Source of the DNA: Candidatus Aminicenantota bacterium
GTDB taxonomy: Bacteria; Acidobacteriota; Aminicenantia; Aminicenantales; Aminicenantaceae
Reading direction: 5' to 3'
Assembly (NCBI GenBank): GCA_030627155.1
Contig: DAOUSP010000086.1
Location: 1 to 5,919, forward strand
DNA: 5,919 bases
In this document: in pieces, positions 1-5,760 of the stretch
Layout of the letters: every line of letters begins with the position of its first letter
How positions within the stretch are numbered: position 1 is the first letter of the stretch
The notes under the pieces: generated by a model
What the model was told of the DNA's origin: nothing
Database searches by the model: none
What the model saw: only the letters and a program-made list of their open reading frames with translations
Made by a program: the position numbers and the translations under genes

Positions 1-1590
1 GATGTGAGAAAGAGTCATATAGGAATCTTCAATCGTAGACATGAAAAGAACCCAGTCGCCCTTTTCATTAATAGCCAAAGGCCCGTGTTTAAATTCTGAA
101 GAATACATCCCTTCACAAGGGATATAGGTTATTTCTTTCATCTTAAGGGCACCCTCTAAACAAGCCCCGTAATTGATTCCATAACCAAGATAATAAAGGT
201 ATTTGCTTTCTGCTAATTCCTTAGCAATTTTCCTGCATTTGCCTGAAGTCATTTCAAGAGTTTCCTGAATCAATGAAGGAATTTTTTTAATTCCTTGTTC
301 CAAACCATATGTTGGCATATTTTTTAGTTTACTAAGCTCCATCGCAAGACATAAAAACAAAATCACCTGATTTGTGAAAGTTTTTGTTGCTGGGACACTA
401 ATTTCAATATTTGAAAGCAGAGGAAGATATTTATCGACACGAAGCTGAAGCGAAGAGCCAAGCACATTCACAATTGCAAAAATCTTCTCAGTTTGTTTTT
501 CTTTCAGTAAATTCAACACATTGATGACTTCTTTTGTTTCTCCACTTTGAGAAACAAGAATATATGCGTCCTTTCGAAGATCTGCATGCCCTAAAAGCTC
601 CCTGAATGAACCTGCAATAACCGGGATGGCTTCAACACCAGCGATCTTGTTTAGATAATAAGATCCCAAAACACAGGCATTATATGATGTCCCTGAACCA
701 GTAAGGTATACCTTGGATTCCTGGCTTAAAGCATCATAGAATTCAGATGCCTGACTCGATTCTCCAAGGAAATTTATCAATGCTTGAGCTTTTTCAGGCT
801 GCTCATGAATTTCTTTAAGCATAAAATGGGGAAATTCTCCTTTTTGTGCTTGCTCTATATCCAAATCGTATTTCTTGGGCTGACGCGTTACCTCCTCTCC
901 AGATGTCAATTTTCTGATTTGGAAATCATTCGAGCTAAACTCCACATATTCTCCATCATAGAGAGGTACAATGTTTTTTGTTAAAGGAATAATAGAAGGC
1001 AAATCTGAAGAGCAGCAAACAAAGCCCTCACCCACTCCTAAATAAAGAGAAGAATACTTCTTGACACAATACATCTTGCCGGATTCCTTTACAGTTATAA
1101 CATAGGCATAATCTCCTTTTAAAATATCACCGGCTTTTTGAATCGCTAAATTCATATCGTACATCTCTTTGTAGCAATCTTCTACAACATGGACAACCAC
1201 CTCCCCGTCATTTTCACCCAAGAAGACATGGCCTTTTTCACTGAACCCTTTAATAAGTTCCTTTGTATTTACGATGTTACCGTTATGAGCACCCACCATA
1301 TTCCTTGAACAGTCGAAGTGCGGCTGTGAATTTTCCTTTGAAGGAGCACCGAATGTTGCCCAGCGTAATTGGATAATTCCTTTATAGCCCTTAAAAGTTT
1401 CAAAATTGAACTTCCTGTTGACTTCTTCAATTTCTCCAACATCTTTTTCCAAACGGATAAAATCATTTCCGAACACAGCCATACCCACAGAATCATAACC
1501 CCTGTATGTGAGTCTCCTGCCTGCTTGAAGTAGGATTCGGCCTAAATCCTCGTGATTTTCATTAAAAATTATTCCGAAAATTCCACACAT
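1..1590 (-). CDS. glmS: GlmS-type glutamine:fructose-6-phosphate aminotransferase (isomerising), C-terminus cut by window edge
   Basis: It converts fructose-6-phosphate and glutamine to glucosamine-6-phosphate and glutamate in the cytoplasm, the first step towards UDP-GlcNAc. The frame is open for 530 codons and leaves the window; E. coli GlmS has about 609 residues, so roughly 80 are missing. The start is fixed by MCGIFG, because Cys2 becomes the N-terminal nucleophile. The glutaminase domain (about 1-240) shows TYRGYDSVG (28-36), R76-W77, HNGN (102-105, oxyanion hole) and D128. SIS domain 1 shows GSGTSYN (298-304), SQSGET (347-352) and the V399 PATKTFTNQ stretch. SIS domain 2 shows EGALKMKE (479-486) and KHGP (501-504). 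Oddities are QLRWATFG where HTRWATHG is usual, GENDGE where SETDTE is usual, and HNGNIVN. The gene begins 10 nt after the aminotransferase stop; the nearest AAGGA is 14 nt upstream, so translational coupling is likely. It may be a cluster-specific GlmS paralogue rather than the housekeeping copy. Confidence 0.93.
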   Translation of the reverse strand, partial: MCGIFGIIFNENHEDLGRILLQAGRRLTYRGYDSVGMAVFGNDFIRLEKDVGEIEEVNRKFNFETFKGYKGIIQLRWATFGAPSKENSQPHFDCSRNMVGAHNGNIVNTKELIKGFSEKGHVFLGENDGEVVVHVVEDCYKEMYDMNLAIQKAGDILKGDYAYVITVKESGKMYCVKKYSSLYLGVGEGFVCCSSDLPSIIPLTKNIVPLYDGEYVEFSSNDFQIRKLTSGEEVTRQPKKYDLDIEQAQKGEFPHFMLKEIHEQPEKAQALINFLGESSQASEFYDALSQESKVYLTGSGTSYNACVLGSYYLNKIAGVEAIPVIAGSFRELLGHADLRKDAYILVSQSGETKEVINVLNLLKEKQTEKIFAIVNVLGSSLQLRVDKYLPLLSNIEISVPATKTFTNQVILFLCLAMELSKLKNMPTYGLEQGIKKIPSLIQETLEMTSGKCRKIAKELAESKYLYYLGYGINYGACLEGALKMKEITYIPCEGMYSSEFKHGPLAINEKGDWVLFMSTIEDSYMTLSHI

Positions 1591-1600
1591 TCTAAGTTAG

Positions 1601-2782
1601 CTAATCCTTTCCTTTATAGAATTCTTTTATGGAAGATACAATATATTCCTGGTGGTTTACTGGCAACTCTGGATAAACTGGTAAAGCCAGCACCTCGGCA
1701 CTGGCTTTTTCTGAGACCGGAAAATCTCCTTCGCTGTAACCGAGCCCGGCAAAACATTTTTGAAGATGAAGTGATAGCGGATAATAGATGGCTGTAGGTA
1801 CTTTCCTGGATTTAAGAAATGCAATAAGCTTGTCTCTATTTTTCGCCCGAACCACATACTGGTGGTAAGTGTGATAATTTGTCAACCCTTTATCTTTATA
1901 TAGAGCTATTGGAATCTTCACAAACCTCTCATCTACAAGCCCTGCATCTTGAAAAAGCCGGTCATAGTTTGAAGCATTCTTCCTTCTCATTTCCTGCCAG
2001 GTATCCAGATGTTTTAACTTAACCCGAAGAATAGCTGCCTGTATCGCATCCAGGCGAAAATTCCCGCCAAGTATTTCATAAAAATATTTATTCCGGGAAC
2101 CATGCATGCGTAGGAGTTTAAGCTTATCAGCCAATTCCTTATTGTTCGTAAGAACCATTCCTCCATCCCCAAATCCACCCAAATTCTTGGTAGGAAAGAA
2201 CGAAAGAATCCCCACGTCTCCAATAGAACATGCCTTTTTTATTCCATTTGAGGAAGGATATTCCGAGCCAACTGCCTGTGCAGCATCTTCGATCACACAC
2301 AAGCTGTAATTCTTTGCCAATTCATTGATAGGATCCATATCAACAACCTGGCCATACAGATGCACAGGGATTATTGCCTTTATTTTCTGTCCTTCAAACT
2401 CAGTTCCTACTTTTTCAAGAAGCTCTGCCAGTCTGACAGGTGATAAGTTATAAGTATCTGGATCAATATCACAGAAAACAGGCCGTGCTCCAAGCCGTGA
2501 AATGGCACCAGCAGTGGCAAAGAAAGTAAAAGGAGATGTTATTACCGCATCTCCTTTTCCAATACCAATTGCCATTAGAGAAATAATAAGGGCATCAGAC
2601 CCCGAGGACACACCAACGGCAAATTCTGTTCCGCTGTATGCAGCTAACTCTTTTTCCAGATTTTCCACCTCAGGGCCTAAAACAAATCTCTGAGAAGATA
2701 TTACCTCGAGTATTTTTTTGTCGATTTCTTGCTTAATGCTTTGGTATTGTGCTTTTAAGTCTAAAAAGGATATTTCTTCCAT
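1601..2782 (-). CDS. DegT/DnrJ/EryC1-family PLP-dependent sugar-nucleotide aminotransferase
   Basis: This is a fold-type I PLP enzyme that transfers an amino group, usually from glutamate, to a keto-sugar nucleotide during surface-polysaccharide synthesis. The protein has 393 residues, full length for the family. It opens with the hallmark FLDLKAQY (6-13). Other marks are GPEVENLE (36-43), SSGSDAL (59-65, phosphate contact), PVHLYGQ (139-145), IEDAAQ (164-169, D166 for the pyridine nitrogen), SFFPTKNLGGFGDGG (194-208, with K199 the expected Schiff-base lysine) and GGNFRLDAIQAA (239-250). By memory the pattern is closest to WbpE/WlbC-type 3-keto-glucuronate aminotransferases and to FdtB/QdtB enzymes, but the exact sugar cannot be read from motifs. 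The ATG follows a purine-rich GAGAG at 6 nt spacing. It lies 85 nt after the antiterminator gene and 10 nt before glmS, which fits one polysaccharide operon. Confidence 0.95.
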   Translation of the reverse strand: MEEISFLDLKAQYQSIKQEIDKKILEVISSQRFVLGPEVENLEKELAAYSGTEFAVGVSSGSDALIISLMAIGIGKGDAVITSPFTFFATAGAISRLGARPVFCDIDPDTYNLSPVRLAELLEKVGTEFEGQKIKAIIPVHLYGQVVDMDPINELAKNYSLCVIEDAAQAVGSEYPSSNGIKKACSIGDVGILSFFPTKNLGGFGDGGMVLTNNKELADKLKLLRMHGSRNKYFYEILGGNFRLDAIQAAILRVKLKHLDTWQEMRRKNASNYDRLFQDAGLVDERFVKIPIALYKDKGLTNYHTYHQYVVRAKNRDKLIAFLKSRKVPTAIYYPLSLHLQKCFAGLGYSEGDFPVSEKASAEVLALPVYPELPVNHQEYIVSSIKEFYKGKD

Positions 2783-2815
2783 AATTCACTCTCTTTCTAA
2801 TTGAGTTTAAACTGC

Positions 2816-2844
2816 AATTTATTGGAATTCAAAAAAATTGTCAA
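2816..2844 (-). promoter_or_regulatory. Candidate sigma-70 promoter for aminotransferase-glmS
   Basis: On the minus strand TTGACA (2844-2839, perfect -35) is followed by a 17-nt spacer and TAAATT (2821-2816, 4 of 6 to TATAAT). It sits in the 85-nt gap between the antiterminator gene and the aminotransferase, about 35 nt before the ATG at 2782. It would give the biosynthetic genes an entry independent of the antiterminator transcript. Seen by pattern only; AT-rich gaps generate such matches by chance, though a perfect -35 at ideal spacing is better than expected. Confidence 0.5.
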
Positions 2845-2857
2845 TTCATAGGAAAAG

Positions 2858-2883
2858 AAAAAAAACTTTAGATTGTTTTAAAG
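2858..2883 (-). terminator. Weak hairpin plus T8 at the end of the antiterminator gene
   Basis: The minus strand reads CTTTA, an 8-nt loop, TAAAG, then eight T residues. The stem overlaps the last codons and the stop of the NusG-paralogue gene. Upstream A residues could extend pairing with the T run past a two-base bulge. Five base pairs with a single G-C make this a leaky intrinsic terminator at best. Its place directly after an antiterminator gene and before the biosynthetic genes makes it a plausible target for read-through control. Confidence 0.3.
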
Positions 2884-3356
2884 ACTTTTTTTATCTTCTT
2901 TTTTTCAATTATCAATTGTCCCTGGTAAGACACATAGTTCAGTAGAATCAGCACCCGGTCATTTTCACTCAATTCTTTTTTAAAAAGCCCTCGAAGCCCT
3001 TTGAAAGGACCCTCCATTACTTCAATCTCGTCATTCAAATCTGGCTCTTGTCCGTATTTATTCAATTCAATAAGCCCATTGATTTCTCTTGCCATAATTT
3101 CTTCAATCACCATCTCAGGAACAGGGATAGGGCCTTCTGAATTTCCTACAACCTTTTTAACCCCTCTTGTGAACTTCACAAGGCGATACTGCAACGGATA
3201 ATCAAAATAAATAAACTCATATCCAGGGAAAAAAGGCTTTATTCTTTCCTCAAACTTATATTTAGGGTTATAGACTTTGATTCCCCCTTCTTTAAACAAT
3301 TTCTCAACTTGAAATTCTTTTTTTGGACGTGTGTTAAGAACAAACCAATTTTCCAT
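2868..3356 (-). CDS. NusG-paralogue transcription antiterminator (RfaH/UpxY-like)
   Basis: A specialised NusG paralogue that binds elongating RNA polymerase and helps it read through long surface-polysaccharide operons. The 162-residue protein has the two expected parts. The N-terminal NGN domain (about 1-95) starts WFVLNTRPKKEFQVEKLF (4-21) and has the typical PFFPGYEFIYFDY core (41-53). The C-terminal KOW domain (about 107-160) has NDEIEVMEGPFKG LRG (GPFKGLRG at 116-123) followed by NDRVLILLN (132-140). Housekeeping NusG is usually somewhat longer and sits beside secE and ribosomal genes; neither is seen here. Being first in a row with a sugar aminotransferase and glmS is typical of UpxY/RfaH-like proteins acting in cis on their own cluster. 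The ATG is preceded by a purine-rich AAGAAGGAAAG. No ops-like recruitment sequence was recognised and no UpxZ-like gene follows. Confidence 0.92.
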   Translation of the reverse strand: MENWFVLNTRPKKEFQVEKLFKEGGIKVYNPKYKFEERIKPFFPGYEFIYFDYPLQYRLVKFTRGVKKVVGNSEGPIPVPEMVIEEIMAREINGLIELNKYGQEPDLNDEIEVMEGPFKGLRGLFKKELSENDRVLILLNYVSYQGQLIIEKKKIKKVFKTI

Positions 3357-3386
3357 CTTTCCTTCTTCTTCTATTTATTTCCTATG

Positions 3387-3415
3387 ATATTATCCATTTC
3401 TCAAGTGTTTGTAAA
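3387..3415 (-). promoter_or_regulatory. Candidate sigma-70 promoter for the antiterminator operon
   Basis: TTTACA (3415-3410, 5 of 6 to TTGACA), a 17-nt spacer and TAATAT (3392-3387, 4 of 6) on the minus strand. Transcription would start near 3380, giving a leader of only about 24 nt that is mostly the purine-rich ribosome site before the ATG at 3356. This separates the polysaccharide operon from the upstream receiver gene. Such a short leader leaves little room for a recruitment element upstream of the antiterminator gene itself. Confidence 0.5.
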
Positions 3416-3436
3416 TATACTGGTAAATTATTTTGG

Positions 3437-3458
3437 AAATTTCTTTAACAGAAAATTT
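3437..3458. repeat. Imperfect inverted repeat between receiver and antiterminator genes
   Basis: AAATTTCT, a 5-nt spacer (TTAAC) and AGAAAATTT on the plus strand pair over eight bases with one bulged A. It lies after the receiver stop codon and about 20 nt before the -35 of the antiterminator promoter. On the minus strand no T run follows, so it is a poor intrinsic terminator; an operator or chance AT-rich symmetry are alternatives. Confidence 0.25.
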
Positions 3459-3525
3459 GGCATCATAATAAATTTTACAGTCTTTTTTAAATTTTTATTT
3501 CGTAGAGGAAGGAATAAATATTGGC

Positions 3526-3915
3526 TTAATTATTTAATCTTCTGTTTTTTATTAAGGCAGCTTCAATCACTGTTTTTAATTCATTCTCCTCAAAAGGTTT
3601 ATTCAAAAAGCCATAACATTTAACACTTTGGAATTTTTTTATGGTTCTTTCATCTCCATAAGCAGAAATATACACAATAGGAATTCGGAATTGTTTATAT
3701 ATATGCTCTGCAGCACTGATACCATCTATTTTGCCTTTCAACTTTATATCCATCAAAATAACATCCGGAAGCATACGTGATGCTCTTTCAATTGATTCTT
3801 CTCCTGTGGATACGATATCAGACACATGAAAACCTGAGTTTTCCAGGATATACTGAATATCCGTGGCTATAATCGCCTCGTCTTCGACAATTAGAACTTT
3901 TGGGGCCTTCATCAT
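3526..3915 (-). CDS. Stand-alone response-regulator receiver (CheY-like) protein
   Basis: A cytoplasmic phospho-acceptor domain of two-component signalling, with no output domain: 129 residues, only a receiver. Conserved sites are the acidic pair E11-D12 (VLIVEDEA), phospho-acceptor D56 (PDVILMDIKLKG), S84 in the switch position (IPIVYISAY) and K106 (GFLNKPF). The frame extends 17 codons further upstream to an ATG at 3966, but that start has no ribosome site and would add a lysine-rich stretch. The ATG at 3915 has AAAGGTG six bases before it and begins just before the conserved first strand, so I chose it. A second ATG follows immediately. No histidine kinase is in the window, so the partner is unknown. 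It seems to be a single-gene unit with its own upstream promoter. The family assignment is sure; the pathway is not. Confidence 0.93.
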   Translation of the reverse strand: MMKAPKVLIVEDEAIIATDIQYILENSGFHVSDIVSTGEESIERASRMLPDVILMDIKLKGKIDGISAAEHIYKQFRIPIVYISAYGDERTIKKFQSVKCYGFLNKPFEENELKTVIEAALIKNRRLNN

Positions 3916-4018
3916 TGATTTCACCTTTTTATTTTTAATCTTGTGCTTTTTTATACAATTTTCCATTCTAATTTATTTAGTCGTACGAACTTTTAAAAAA
4001 CTGAAAAAAAATTGATAT

Positions 4019-4048
4019 ATTTTATTATTTTTTCTGATCTTATGTAAA
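4019..4048 (-). promoter_or_regulatory. Candidate sigma-70 promoter for the receiver gene
   Basis: TTTACA (4048-4043, 5 of 6), an 18-nt spacer and TAAAAT (4024-4019, 5 of 6 to TATAAT) on the minus strand. The start would lie near 4012, leaving a leader of about 95 nt to the ATG at 3915. The surroundings are very AT-rich, so this is pattern evidence only, but both boxes are good. Confidence 0.5.
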
Positions 4049-4142
4049 ATCTATCGCATTAAATAATTATTTATTAATGAATTTAATGGAGTTAACGAGA
4101 TTAGATTGAATGATATTTTTCTATTGTTTTTTTTGTTGTCGG

Positions 4143-4188
4143 GCTGAGTTAACTTATTTATACTAAATAAATTAAATTGGAATTCAGC
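4143..4188. repeat. 46-nt imperfect inverted repeat downstream of the transporter gene
   Basis: On the plus strand GCTGA (4143-4147) pairs with TCAGC (4184-4188). Inside, TTAA-C-TTATTTA (4149-4160) pairs with TAAATAA-A-TTAA (4164-4175) around a 3-nt loop with one mismatch. That is 16 base pairs in all, with an asymmetric internal loop (one base against eight). It begins about 66 nt past the transporter stop in its transcript. No T run follows on the minus strand, and only a broken TTTATTATT on the plus strand. It may be a 3'-end stabilising or terminating stem, or an operator. Confidence 0.4.
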
Positions 4189-4233
4189 TTTATTATTGGA
4201 CTTAAATCACTCTTCTTATCTATGACTCATCAC

Positions 4234-4256
4234 AAAAAAAATATGTTTCGATATTT
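4234..4256 (-). terminator. Weak AT-only hairpin with T8 after the transporter gene
   Basis: On the minus strand AAATAT, a 6-nt loop CGAAAC and ATATTT form a 6-bp stem whose 3' arm runs into a tract of eight T residues. The stem overlaps the transporter stop codon. Position and T tract fit an intrinsic terminator, but the lack of any G-C pair makes it weak. Confidence 0.35.
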
Positions 4257-5595
4257 ATTTTTCTTTTATAAGGTATTTATCGTAAATGTATACACCAATA
4301 AGAGATATTATTCCCATGAAAGCTACAATCGACCACATAATAATGGCATTACCAGGCAGTGTTTCTGAAGTCGAATGGGAAATAAAGTGCTCAAATAGAA
4401 TTCCGCCAATCGGGGCTCCTACGATCGTTCCTAAAGCTATAGGAAGATTGGAGTAACCCAGGTAAAGACCCTCCTGGCCTTTTGGTGCAATAGCACCTAT
4501 ATATTGATATATCCGCGGAGATGTAAGCATTTCCCCTACAGCCATAGAACCTATAGAAAGCGCTATGAATACTCCAGCAACTGGAAGAACCAAGACGAGG
4601 AGAGAAGTCTTTCCAAAAGGATTCATCCCAAATACAAAAGGAAGTACATTGAGGAGTATTCCTGCAACTGTGACTCCAATCCCCAACATGATGGATTTTA
4701 ATGGAGTCCAGTTCTTCGAAAGTTTTGTGATTAAAAGCTGGAAACAAACAATCATAACAGGATTGACAAGAGTATAAAGCTCAACAGCCGCATTCGGGTC
4801 AACATACCTCAAGAACAAAGGAATCAGATTGTAAATTTGAACATAAATAAACCAGAAAAAGCCAATAATGATAAGAAAGAAAACAAATTTTAAATTTCTA
4901 AGGACTATGAACATGCCCAGGAGGGCCTGGCCTAATGTCTTTGGTTTTTGAATATCTTTTTTCTCCTCTGTTTCCTGATATTCAGGCTCCTTGTAAATAA
5001 AAAGAATGACAAGCAGCCCTATGAAAGCAAAGGCCGTAGCAACATAGGTAAATATGGAAGGTATTCCAAAATTTATTCTGACAAAATAAGATACGATTCT
5101 TCCCATCACTGAACCAACATTTATTGTCATATAAAATATTCCGAAGCCAAGAGTGGAAAATTTTCCTGAGGTCTTCTGGACGGTTCCTGCAATACATGGT
5201 TTTACAAAAGAACCTCCAATCCCGATAAATACAATTCCAATGACAATTGGCAATGTATAATCTATTAGTGCAGGACTTTCTCCTAAAATTAAAGGCCAGA
5301 ATTTTTGGACAGTTCCCATGATAAAATATCCAACGACGACCAAGCTAAAAGCCAGAGAAAGAGATTTTTTAAATCCAAATCTATCCGCTAATGTCCCGCT
5401 CAAAATCGGCATGAAATAAATTAGGCCCCATAGAATTGTCCCATTCAGGAAAGTTGCCTTTGTCGGAGACATTCCGAGAATTTCATGAAGATAAATTACA
5501 ACAAAAGATGCAACCGCATAATATGCAGCTCTTTCAAAAAGTTCAATCGAATTGGCTGCCCAGAATGACTTTGGAAATCTTGTCTTTTCTGACAT
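4255..5595 (-). CDS. POT/PTR2-like (proton-dependent oligopeptide transporter family) MFS permease
   Basis: An inner-membrane major facilitator protein of 446 residues with about 12 hydrophobic segments (roughly 24-38, 52-70, 79-97, 113-131, 149-170, 182-201, 235-263, 272-290, 299-323, 331-352, 376-400, 416-436). The POT signature ExxER..YY appears at the start as ELFERAAYYA (E18, E21, R22, Y25, Y26). The MFS loop motif is GTLADRFGFKK (67-77), and the second PTR2 signature is recognisable in FYMTINVGS (154-162). Late marks are EMLTSPRIYQYI (355-366) and APKGQEGLYLGYSNLPIALG (370-389). Known POT proteins import di- and tripeptides with protons; that substrate is inferred here. The usual Phe after ExxER is Ala, and the protein is shorter than typical 14-helix bacterial POTs, so a divergent branch with another substrate is possible. 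The charged loop at 203-221 separates the two halves. The ATG has GAGGT seven bases upstream. Confidence 0.9.
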   Translation of the reverse strand: MSEKTRFPKSFWAANSIELFERAAYYAVASFVVIYLHEILGMSPTKATFLNGTILWGLIYFMPILSGTLADRFGFKKSLSLAFSLVVVGYFIMGTVQKFWPLILGESPALIDYTLPIVIGIVFIGIGGSFVKPCIAGTVQKTSGKFSTLGFGIFYMTINVGSVMGRIVSYFVRINFGIPSIFTYVATAFAFIGLLVILFIYKEPEYQETEEKKDIQKPKTLGQALLGMFIVLRNLKFVFFLIIIGFFWFIYVQIYNLIPLFLRYVDPNAAVELYTLVNPVMIVCFQLLITKLSKNWTPLKSIMLGIGVTVAGILLNVLPFVFGMNPFGKTSLLVLVLPVAGVFIALSIGSMAVGEMLTSPRIYQYIGAIAPKGQEGLYLGYSNLPIALGTIVGAPIGGILFEHFISHSTSETLPGNAIIMWSIVAFMGIISLIGVYIYDKYLIKEK

Positions 5596-5642
5596 TAAAT
5601 TAACCTCTTTTCTTAGTTTTTTTCTTCATATAAGTTTCATTG

Positions 5643-5671
5643 CTAATATCATAAGAACAAAACAATGTCAA
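5643..5671 (-). promoter_or_regulatory. Candidate sigma-70 promoter for the transporter gene
   Basis: TTGACA (5671-5666, perfect), a 17-nt spacer and TATTAG (5648-5643, 4 of 6) on the minus strand. Transcription would start near 5636, about 40 nt before the ATG at 5595, with AAAAGAGGT as ribosome site in between. The -35 lies only 15 nt from the presumed insertion-sequence tip, which carries a second outward-facing TTGACA (5692-5687). Confidence 0.55.
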
Positions 5672-5693
5672 AACAACTGATTATGGTGTCAAG

Positions 5694-5739
5694 GCAAAGT
5701 GAAAATGTCCGGTTCTTAGCAAAGTGAAAATGTCCGGTT
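5694..5739. repeat. Two perfect 21-bp direct repeats, period 25 bp
   Basis: Copies at 5694-5714 and 5719-5739 share GCAAAGTGAAAATGTCCGG followed by TT without any mismatch, separated by the 4-nt spacer CTTA. The identity and close spacing suggest tandem protein-binding sites, most likely for a transposase at the element end. No third copy is visible in the window. Confidence 0.9.
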
Positions 5740-5760
5740 TCATCATTTTCTAAATTCTCT

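Larger units (their letters stand above)
3916..4254. other. AT-rich intergenic region between transporter and receiver genes
   Basis: These 339 nt contain no convincing coding frame. In the direction of the flanking genes they hold the weak transporter terminator, a 46-nt imperfect inverted repeat, two copies of GAGTTAAC (from 4090 and 4146), a promoter candidate for the receiver gene, an 8-bp palindrome TCGTACGA (3981-3988) in the presumed leader, and the receiver ribosome site. Short frames here are low-complexity Phe/Leu/Lys/Asn-rich strings without ribosome sites. Confidence 0.6.

Noticed and set aside
1591..1600. A glmS ribozyme or leader riboswitch before glmS
   Set aside because: Only 10 nt separate the stop of the aminotransferase gene from the glmS ATG, leaving no room for one.
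1601..2782. Several 60-80-codon frames on both strands inside the aminotransferase gene
   Set aside because: They are shadows of a full-length protein with clear family motifs.
3309..3623. A 104-codon plus-strand frame rich in Phe, Leu, Ile and Asn
   Set aside because: It overlaps the start of the antiterminator gene, the promoter gap and the end of the receiver gene; its composition is that of AT-rich DNA read in the wrong frame.
3916..3966. A 17-codon N-terminal extension of the receiver protein to an ATG at 3966
   Set aside because: No ribosome site precedes it, while AAAGGTG sits six bases before the ATG at 3915, directly in front of the conserved receiver fold.
5664..5692. A complete outward promoter using the TTGACA in the element tip
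   Set aside because: At 16-18 nt spacing the -10 positions read TGACAT, GACATT or ACATTG, poor matches to TATAAT.
5681..5746. A 21-codon minus-strand frame spanning both terminal repeats, ending GHFHFALTP
   Set aside because: It is only the translation of the repeat DNA; such short frames arise wherever these element ends occur and it has no ribosome site of note.
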